The notes below the pieces were generated by a model. The model did no database searches, was not told the DNA's origin, and saw only the letters and a list, made by a program, of their open reading frames with translations. This document shows, piece by piece, positions 58,563 through 64,000 of a stretch of 64,000 bases of DNA. Positions within the stretch are counted from its first letter, which is position 1. Each line of letters begins with the position of its first letter. This DNA comes from Duganella sp. CF402 (GTDB taxonomy: Bacteria; Pseudomonadota; Gammaproteobacteria; Burkholderiales; Burkholderiaceae_D). Location of the stretch: assembly GCF_900109645.1 (NCBI RefSeq), contig NZ_FOBG01000001.1, forward strand, positions 2,896,262-2,960,261, read 5' to 3'. Both the position numbers and the translations under genes were made by a program.

Positions 58563-59605
58563 GAGGTGGAACCGCTGAGGCCAGCCGGTTTCAGCGCTTC
58601 CAGCCACTTGCGCATGCGGCCTGCATCGGCCGTACGCGACTGTTTGCCCTTGGAGTCGAGGAATACCATGATCACCGAGCGGCCTTCGATCACCGCCTGC
58701 ATCAGCAGGCAGCGCCCGGCTTCGTTGATGAAGCCGGTTTTCTGCAGGCCGATCGCCCAGTCCGGGCTGGCCACCAGATGGTTGGTGGTGCCAAATGCCA
58801 TCGGCCGGCCATTGCTGGTTTCCACCACGGCTTTCGGATCGGTCGAGAACTGGCGCAGCACCGGCTGCTGGTAAGCCGCCATCGCCAGCTTGGCGAGATC
58901 GCGCGCGCTGGCCACATTCATTTTCGACAGGCCGCTGGAGTCAACGTAATGCGTGTCGGTCATGCCCAGCTCGCGTGCCTTGGCGTTCATCGCTTCCACG
59001 AAGGCCGGTTTGCCGCCCGGATAGTTGCGGCCCAGCGCAGAAGCGGCGCGGTTTTCCGAACTCATCAGGGCAATGTGCAGCATGTTGGCGCGCGTCATCT
59101 GCGTGCCGACCTTCAGGCGCGAGCTGCTGAATTTTTCGCGGTCGACGTCTTCCTCGGTCACGGTCAGGACTTCATCCATGTCCAGCTTGGCTTCCACCAC
59201 CACCAGGCCGGTCATCATCTTGGTGATCGAGGCGATCGGCAAGGCGATGTTGGAATTCTTTTCAAACAGTACTTCCGAATTGGCCTGGTCCAGCACCAGC
59301 GCCACATTCGACTTCAGGTCCAGCGGATCGCTGGTCCGGTTCAGGCCGGCGAGGTCGCCCATCGTCGGCGTCGCCGGAGCGGCAGCCAGCACGCGCTGGT
59401 ACACCACCTTGCGCTTGCCATTGACCTTGATCACACGCTTGACAATGCGCTCGCCGGCATCGGCGGCGGCCACGCGCACCGGCTGGCGTTTATTTTTCAC
59501 CTGTTGCTTTTTGGGCGCAGCGCCGCTGGCATCGGTTGCCGGTGCCGCGATGGCAGCAGATGCAAACATCAGCGAGATGAGCGCGCTTAGTGCGAGTTTA
59601 ATCAT
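58544..59605 (-). CDS. pbpG: D-alanyl-D-alanine endopeptidase PbpG
   Basis: 353-residue S11-family peptidoglycan hydrolase with a signal peptide. The penicillin-binding motifs are SITKMM (SxxK), SSENRAA (SxN) and LQKTGFINEAG (KTG). A basic linker follows the signal peptide. The start at 59605 lies behind GGGGAAG; a longer frame to 59692 is not supported. Confidence 0.9.
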   Translation of the reverse strand: MIKLALSALISLMFASAAIAAPATDASGAAPKKQQVKNKRQPVRVAAADAGERIVKRVIKVNGKRKVVYQRVLAAAPATPTMGDLAGLNRTSDPLDLKSNVALVLDQANSEVLFEKNSNIALPIASITKMMTGLVVVEAKLDMDEVLTVTEEDVDREKFSSSRLKVGTQMTRANMLHIALMSSENRAASALGRNYPGGKPAFVEAMNAKARELGMTDTHYVDSSGLSKMNVASARDLAKLAMAAYQQPVLRQFSTDPKAVVETSNGRPMAFGTTNHLVASPDWAIGLQKTGFINEAGRCLLMQAVIEGRSVIMVFLDSKGKQSRTADAGRMRKWLEALKPAGLSGSTSYSTGM

Positions 59606-59734
59606 GCGACTTCCCCAAAAAATAGATTCCAATACTCGTTGCAGTGTAGCAAAACACTGAGCGAGCGCAAGCAAATTTAACCTTCCCGGCACCGATGGTT
59701 GTATCAGCGCAATATAGGAAAAAACAAGCTAGTC

Positions 59735-60430
59735 TTATTCGACAAATTTAACAAATTCACTGAGCGCCATGCGCTCAGTGACCAAAGAATTTTCGATCTT
59801 GCTCAAATCCGCCACACCAAGCGCCATGCCGCACACCACAGTCTCGCTTTCCGGCAACGCCAACTGCTCGCTGATGATGCGGTGGTACTGGGTAAAGGCG
59901 GCTTGCGGGCAGGTATCCAGCCCACGCGCGCGCGCTGCCACCATGAGGTTTTGCAGGAACATGCCGTAGTCCAGCCACGAGCCCTGCTCCATGATGCGGT
60001 CGATGGTGAAGATCAGGCCGACCGGCGCATCGAAGAATTCGTAGTTGCGGCCGTGCTGGGCAGCCATGCCGGCCTTGTTGTCGCGTCCCAGGCCCAGCAG
60101 CGCGTACAAATCCCAACCCACCTTGCGACGGCGGTCGATGTAGGGCGAAACCCACTCGCGCGGGTAGTAGGCATACTCTTCCTTGTGCTGGGCGGCCTGC
60201 TCCGGGTCGTTGTGCGCGGCCAGGATGGCGCCAGACAGCTGGTTCTTGCGCTCGCCCTGCAGCACGTAAACTTTCCACGGCTGGGTGTTGGTGCCGGACG
60301 GCGCCCGCGCCGCTACCTGCAGGATGGCGGCGATATCCTCGTGCGCCACCGGCGTCGGCAGGAAAGCGCGGATCGAGCGGCGCGAGGTGATGGCGGCATC
60401 GACTGCTTGCTGGGCTGGGCTGGAAATCAT
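59735..60430 (-). CDS. Nitroreductase family protein
   Basis: 231-residue FMN-dependent reductase of nitro compounds or quinones. FMN-binding parts are SRRSIRAFLPTPV at the N terminus, ARAPSGTNTQPW and the C-terminal VCGMALGVAD. It lies 19 bases after the DMT transporter gene on the same strand. Confidence 0.9.
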   Translation of the reverse strand: MISSPAQQAVDAAITSRRSIRAFLPTPVAHEDIAAILQVAARAPSGTNTQPWKVYVLQGERKNQLSGAILAAHNDPEQAAQHKEEYAYYPREWVSPYIDRRRKVGWDLYALLGLGRDNKAGMAAQHGRNYEFFDAPVGLIFTIDRIMEQGSWLDYGMFLQNLMVAARARGLDTCPQAAFTQYHRIISEQLALPESETVVCGMALGVADLSKIENSLVTERMALSEFVKFVE

Positions 60431-60449
60431 GCTTATTTGCTCACTTCGC

Positions 60450-61358
60450 TCACTTAGGTTTCTTCACAACAAAAATCACGCCTGTCACCGCCAGCGCCAT
60501 GCCAGCCATGCCGAGGGCGTTAAACGCTTCGCCAAACATCAGCCAGGCCATGATAGCGGTGGTTGGCGGCGTCAGGTACATCAAGCTGGTGACCTGGGTG
60601 GCGTCATTTCTGCGGATCAAGGCAAACAACAGGAAAATCGCGCCGATCGACAAGCCCAGCACCGACCACAGCAATGCACCAATAAAGCGTGGCGTCCAAT
60701 GCACCGCAGCAAAATCCGGGCCCAGTCCTTCGAAAATGATAGCCAGCGGCAATATAAGCACTGCGGAAGCCGTGAACTGGATCACCGTGCCGACGCGCAA
60801 ATCGAACTGTGGGCAATGGTGCTTTTGATATAAGGTGCCGGCCGTGATACTCAATAGTGCAAACACGCACAACAAGATAGCAGCCAGCGACAGCCCGACC
60901 AGCTGGACCTTGGCCGCCACTACCAACCCTACCCCGGCGATGCCGAACAGCAATCCCAGCCACTGGCGCGGCCGCACCTTCTCGCCGATCAGCGGCGCGG
61001 CAAAGGCGGTCAGGATGGGCTGCATGCCGACGATCAGGGCCGACAAGCCAGCTGGCATCCCCTGCCTGATGGCGCACCAGACACCGATCAGGTAGCCGGC
61101 CTGTACCAGCAGCCCGGCCACAGCGATGTGGCCGATCTTTCCACGCGGCCACGGTGCCTTCAGCAACAGGACGGCCGGGACCAGAAACAGCAGCACACCC
61201 AGGAAGCGCAGCAGCAGGAAGGTCAGCGGCGGTGCATATGGCAGGCCGAACTTGGCGACGATGAAGCCACTGCTCCACAACAGCACAAAAAACAACGGCA
61301 ACGGCGACAAAAAACTGGCGTGCCGGGGGCTGGACGCGGCGCTGGCGGAATCGGGCAT
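60450..61358 (-). CDS. EamA-family (DMT) transporter
   Basis: 302-residue protein with about ten helices in two EamA repeats (LLWSSGFIVAKFGLPY, LIVGMQPILTA; then TSLMYLTPPTTAIMAWLMFGE). The start was set at 61358 (PDSASAASSP); an in-frame ATG at 61439 exists but adds a basic stretch not typical of the family. Substrate unknown. Confidence 0.83.
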   Translation of the reverse strand: MPDSASAASSPRHASFLSPLPLFFVLLWSSGFIVAKFGLPYAPPLTFLLLRFLGVLLFLVPAVLLLKAPWPRGKIGHIAVAGLLVQAGYLIGVWCAIRQGMPAGLSALIVGMQPILTAFAAPLIGEKVRPRQWLGLLFGIAGVGLVVAAKVQLVGLSLAAILLCVFALLSITAGTLYQKHHCPQFDLRVGTVIQFTASAVLILPLAIIFEGLGPDFAAVHWTPRFIGALLWSVLGLSIGAIFLLFALIRRNDATQVTSLMYLTPPTTAIMAWLMFGEAFNALGMAGMALAVTGVIFVVKKPK

Positions 61359-61697
61359 CAGGCTGACTTGTGATCTAAAAGGCAATCTGCGCCTTGGCGC
61401 GGCGCTGACTGGGGATGACTGCAAGTCTACCACGGCCACGTTTTCCTCATTGGGAGACCGCGATTTACCTCATTCTTAAGGAATAGTTCCCATAATGAAC
61501 GTTTTAAATTTGCCAATATTCCGTTCTTTGATGCAACGCACAAAAAATCGCTTGACTTAATTTTTGAAGGCCGTAAAATCGGGTTTGTTGCGTTGCACAA
61601 TTCGTAGCTCGGTCTGAAACGTAGTTTTGCTTGTTTCTCAACCGACGGTAGAAACACCAGCAGTATTCATCAACGACTATTTTTCCTGGAGAACCAC
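61359..61697. other. Non-coding region between the DMT transporter and phasin genes
   Basis: 339 bases, A/T-rich from about 61440 on. It holds the phasin promoter at 61552-61579 and a ribosome-binding GGAG (61688-61691). The 5' leader of the phasin message would be about 110 bases. No other gene is seen. Confidence 0.6.
61552..61579 (+). promoter_or_regulatory. Promoter of the phasin gene
   Basis: -35 TTGACT (61552-61557) and -10 TAAAAT (61574-61579) with a 16-base spacer, both close to consensus, as expected for an abundant granule protein. Confidence 0.68.
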
Positions 61698-62258
61698 ATG
61701 TTTTCGATTCCTGAGCAATTCTCGAATGCGACCAAAGCTAACTTCGAAGCCCAATTCGCTATTTTCTCGACCCTGACCAATAAAGCCTTTGAAGGCGTGG
61801 AGAAATTTGTCGACCTGAACCTGACCGCCGCCAAAGCATCGCTGGAAGAATCGTCGAGCGCCACCAAGCAATTGCTGGCCGCTAAAGATCCACAAGAATT
61901 CTTCTCGCTGGCTGCAGCTCAAGCTCAACCAAGCGCTGAAAAAACCATCGCTTATGGCCGTCACCTGGCGACCATCGCATCGAGCACCGGTGCTGAATTC
62001 AGCAAAGCCGCTGAAACCCAAATCGCCGAAACCAACCGCAAAGTTATTTCGCTGGTTGAAGAAGTGAGCAAAAACGCACCAGCCGGTTCGGAAAATGCAG
62101 TCGCCCTGTTTAAATCGGCTATCGGCAATGCCAGCGCCGGTTACGAGCAATTCACCAAAACCGCTAAGCAAGCTGTTGAATCGCTGGAAACCAATCTGAA
62201 TGCCGCAGTTGGCCAATTCACCGCCGCCGCTGCTAAAGCTGCTCCAGCAAAGAAATAA
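61698..62258 (+). CDS. phaP: Phasin family protein
   Basis: 186-residue, almost wholly helical protein that coats polyhydroxyalkanoate granules. The family start reads [15 protein letters not shown] and the tail is rich in Ala, Lys and Pro ([10 protein letters not shown]). Codons are those of highly expressed genes. It has its own strong promoter and terminator, so it is a single-gene unit. Confidence 0.93.
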   Translation: MFSIPEQFSNATKANFEAQFAIFSTLTNKAFEGVEKFVDLNLTAAKASLEESSSATKQLLAAKDPQEFFSLAAAQAQPSAEKTIAYGRHLATIASSTGAEFSKAAETQIAETNRKVISLVEEVSKNAPAGSENAVALFKSAIGNASAGYEQFTKTAKQAVESLETNLNAAVGQFTAAAAKAAPAKK

Positions 62259-62290
62259 ATAAAATGCCGGCGCGGTAGGGCGCCAGTATT

Positions 62291-62322
62291 AAAAGCCCCG
62301 GTGAATACCGGGGCTTTTTTAT
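62291..62322 (+). terminator. Rho-independent terminator of phaP
   Basis: AAAAGCCCCGG (62291-62301) pairs with CCGGGGCTTTT (62308-62318), followed by T residues. Confidence 0.9.
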
Positions 62323-62351
62323 TGTCCCTTGCAAGCTAATAAACAGTGTGT

Positions 62352-62372
62352 TCATGCCAATTTTTGGCATGA
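62352..62372. repeat. Hairpin between phaP and livF
   Basis: TCATGCCAA (62352-62360) and TTGGCATGA (62364-62372) form a perfect 9-bp stem with a 3-base loop. Role unknown; it stands between two terminators. Confidence 0.6.
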
Positions 62373-62379
62373 CTGGGAA

Positions 62380-62408
62380 AATAAATAAGCCGCACCAGGC
62401 GGCTTTTT
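62380..62408 (-). terminator. Terminator after livF (probably bidirectional)
   Basis: AAGCCGC (62387-62393) and GCGGCTT (62399-62405). On the minus strand it is followed by ATTTATTTT and lies 16 bases past the livF stop; on the plus strand it is followed by a short T run. Confidence 0.72.
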
Positions 62409-62423
62409 ACAGGAGCGGCGGGG

Positions 62424-63146
62424 TTACTCGCCGAGGTAGGCGGCTTTGACGCGCGGATCGTCCAGCATGTCCCTGGCATTGCCGGTCATGGTGATATTGC
62501 CGGAGTCCATGACATAACCACGGTGTGCGGCTTGCAGTGCGAGTTTCGCATTCTGCTCTACCAGCAAAATGGTAATGCCCTCTTTCGAGACATTGCGAAT
62601 GACCTCGAAAATCTTTTCCACCATAATCGGCGACAAACCCATCGACGGCTCATCCAGCAATAATAACTTTGGATGCGACATTAATGCGCGCGCCATTGCC
62701 AGCATTTGCTGCTCACCACCAGATAAAGTACCAGCCAATTGCTGCGCACGTTCTTTTAAACGTGGGAATACATCAAACCATTTGGCAATATCGGCTTCAA
62801 TACCGGCTTTATCGTTGCGAGTATATGCACCCATCATCAGATTCTCATGAATCGTCATACGGGTAAATACACCACGGCCTTCCGGAACCATTGCCAGTTT
62901 CTTTTCCACTAAATGGAAAGATTTGGTCCCTTTTAAAGCTTCGCCCTGATAACTGATCGTTCCTTCGACTTTGCACGGCGGCAAAGTACCGGTAATGGCT
63001 TTCAGCGTAGTGGTTTTACCAGCGCCATTGGCGCCAATCAGGGCGATTAATTCGCCTTTATTCACTTCGAGATCGATACCCTTGACGGCTTTAATACCGC
63101 CATACGCGACTTTCAGTCCCGATACTTTTAGAACGTTGTCGCTCAT
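62424..63146 (-). CDS. livF: Branched-chain amino acid ABC transporter ATP-binding protein LivF
   Basis: 240-residue ATPase. Walker A GANGAGKTT, signature LSGGEQQMLAMARAL and Walker B LLLLDEPSMGL. It starts on the last base of livG (1-base overlap). Family members import Leu, Ile, Val or sometimes amides and urea. Confidence 0.93.
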   Translation of the reverse strand: MSDNVLKVSGLKVAYGGIKAVKGIDLEVNKGELIALIGANGAGKTTTLKAITGTLPPCKVEGTISYQGEALKGTKSFHLVEKKLAMVPEGRGVFTRMTIHENLMMGAYTRNDKAGIEADIAKWFDVFPRLKERAQQLAGTLSGGEQQMLAMARALMSHPKLLLLDEPSMGLSPIMVEKIFEVIRNVSKEGITILLVEQNAKLALQAAHRGYVMDSGNITMTGNARDMLDDPRVKAAYLGE

Positions 63147-63916
63147 TAGTGCGATCCTCCGAGGTAGGCGTCAATCACCGCCTGATTACTTTGTATTTCC
63201 GCCGGCAGACCTTCCGCGATCGGTTTGCCGTATTCCAGCACCATCAGGCGGTCGCACAAGCTCATCATCATCTTGACATCGTGTTCAATTAACAACACCG
63301 TCTTGCCCTGTTCTTTGATCTTGATCAATAGTTCGCGCAGTGCCAGTTTTTCGGTGGCGTTCATGCCGGCCGCCGGTTCATCGAGCGCCAGCAGTTGCGG
63401 ATCGGTCGCCAGCGCGCGGGCGATTTCCAGGCGGCGCTGGTCGCCGTAGGACAGGAATTTGGCGGTGCGCTTGGCAAACTGGCCGATGCCGACGAAATCC
63501 AGCAGCTCCTGCGCGCGGCGGTGGATGTCCGCCTCCTCCTGGCGCGCGGCCTTATGGCGGAAAATCGCGCCGAGCACACCCTGCTTCGAGCGCACGTGGC
63601 GGCCCACCATGACGTTTTCCAGCGCCGTCATCTCGCCAAACAGGCGGATGTTCTGGAAGGTGCGGGCAATACCGGCCTTGGCCACCTCATGCGGGGCGGA
63701 CGGCGAATACGGCTTGCCGGCCAGCTCGAAGGTGCCGGTGTCCGGCTGGTAGAGGCCGGTAATCACGTTGAAGAACGTCGTCTTACCGGCGCCATTGGGG
63801 CCGATCAGGCCATAAATCTGGCCTTGCATGATCTTGATGCCAACATCGGTCAGCGCCTGCAAGCCGCCGAAACGCTTGTTGACGCCGGCGATCTGGAGAA
63901 TTACCTGTTCAGTCAT
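63146..63916 (-). CDS. livG: Branched-chain amino acid ABC transporter ATP-binding protein LivG
   Basis: 256-residue ATPase. Walker A GPNGAGKTTFF, the LivG segment GIARTFQNIRLFGEMT, signature LSYGDQRRLEIARAL and Walker B LLALDEPAAGMN. It pairs with LivF on the membrane permeases encoded upstream. Confidence 0.94.
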   Translation of the reverse strand: MTEQVILQIAGVNKRFGGLQALTDVGIKIMQGQIYGLIGPNGAGKTTFFNVITGLYQPDTGTFELAGKPYSPSAPHEVAKAGIARTFQNIRLFGEMTALENVMVGRHVRSKQGVLGAIFRHKAARQEEADIHRRAQELLDFVGIGQFAKRTAKFLSYGDQRRLEIARALATDPQLLALDEPAAGMNATEKLALRELLIKIKEQGKTVLLIEHDVKMMMSLCDRLMVLEYGKPIAEGLPAEIQSNQAVIDAYLGGSH

Positions 63917-63929
63917 TGTTGTCTCTTCC

Positions 63930-64000
63930 TCAAGCCGCCATCACGCCGGACGATTGATTCTTGGTGTCGGAATCGCCATCCGGGCGATCTTCATGCTTGG
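63930..64000 (-). CDS. livM: C-terminal end of probable LivM permease (continues beyond window)
   Basis: A minus-strand frame is open from base 64000 to a TGA at 63932-63930, encoding the tail KHEDRPDGDSDTKNQSSGVM plus two Ala. It ends 13 bases before the livG start, exactly where livM ends in liv operons. The polar tail itself is not diagnostic; the call rests on position. Confidence 0.5.
   Translation of the reverse strand, partial: KHEDRPDGDSDTKNQSSGVMAA

Overview
The window reads as one continuous piece of chromosome from a GC-rich betaproteobacterium of the family Oxalobacteraceae (Burkholderiales), most likely a Duganella, Janthinobacterium or Massilia relative. The grounds are the gene orders (ribF-ileS-lspA-coaBC-dut, tonB-exbB-exbD-exbD, sulfate cys genes with a terminal cysB), a phasin, and a CqsA-type quorum-sensing locus split into synthase, sensor kinase and response regulator as described for jqsA/jqsS/jqsR in Janthinobacterium. 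I see no insertion sequences, prophage, integrase or CRISPR array, and base composition looks even throughout.

Layout. 1-7.3 kb: the 3' part of rne, then moaA, a mobA-moeA fusion and a fetAB iron-export pair. 7.3-12.2 kb (minus strand): jqsA, a truncated hemoglobin, rmuC, a DeoR regulator and an MFS carrier. 12.35-14.6 kb: jqsS and jqsR, divergent from jqsA. 14.6-18.2 kb (minus): a large FtsX-type permease and an adenine/adenosine deaminase. 18.6-23.4 kb: the stress cluster prkA-yeaH-spoVR. 23.9-27.8 kb: tonB, exbB, two exbD genes and a TPR protein. 27.9-34.1 kb: ribF, ileS, lspA, coaBC, dut. 34.1-38.7 kb: an M48-like lipoprotein with a broken active site, a small secreted protein, a tiny membrane protein, xdhC, a DMT exporter and alkA. 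38.7-40.7 kb: a divergent accD paralog and a TipAL-like MerR regulator behind a MerR-style promoter. 40.7-48.5 kb: two overlapping DUF29 genes, initiator tRNA-Met, a NUDIX hydrolase, aat, bpt, pyrD, an aldo/keto reductase and a TonB-dependent receptor. 48.5-57.2 kb (minus): an MCP, then the sulfate uptake genes read as sbp, hydrolase, peroxiredoxin, TauE-like exporter, cysT, cysW, cysA, cysB. 57.3-64 kb: dgkA, an IclR regulator, pbpG, a nitroreductase, a DMT exporter, a phasin and livF/livG with the end of a probable livM.

Two places stand out. First, the 175-bp spacer between jqsA and jqsS holds two perfect FNR/ANR boxes, TTGAT-N4-ATCAA, 66 bp apart, and jqsA is tightly followed by a truncated hemoglobin gene; together these suggest oxygen-controlled quorum sensing. 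Second, the accD paralog carries Ser at the position matching E. coli AccD Met203, a site linked to andrimid resistance. It sits behind a 19-bp-spacer promoter with a perfect dyad and just ahead of a MerR regulator with a duplicated TipAS-like drug-binding domain, which would fit an inducible target-bypass antibiotic-resistance module. Other notable items are the mobA-moeA fusion, the pseudoprotease, paired palindromes in front of the iclR gene, and REP-like hairpins.
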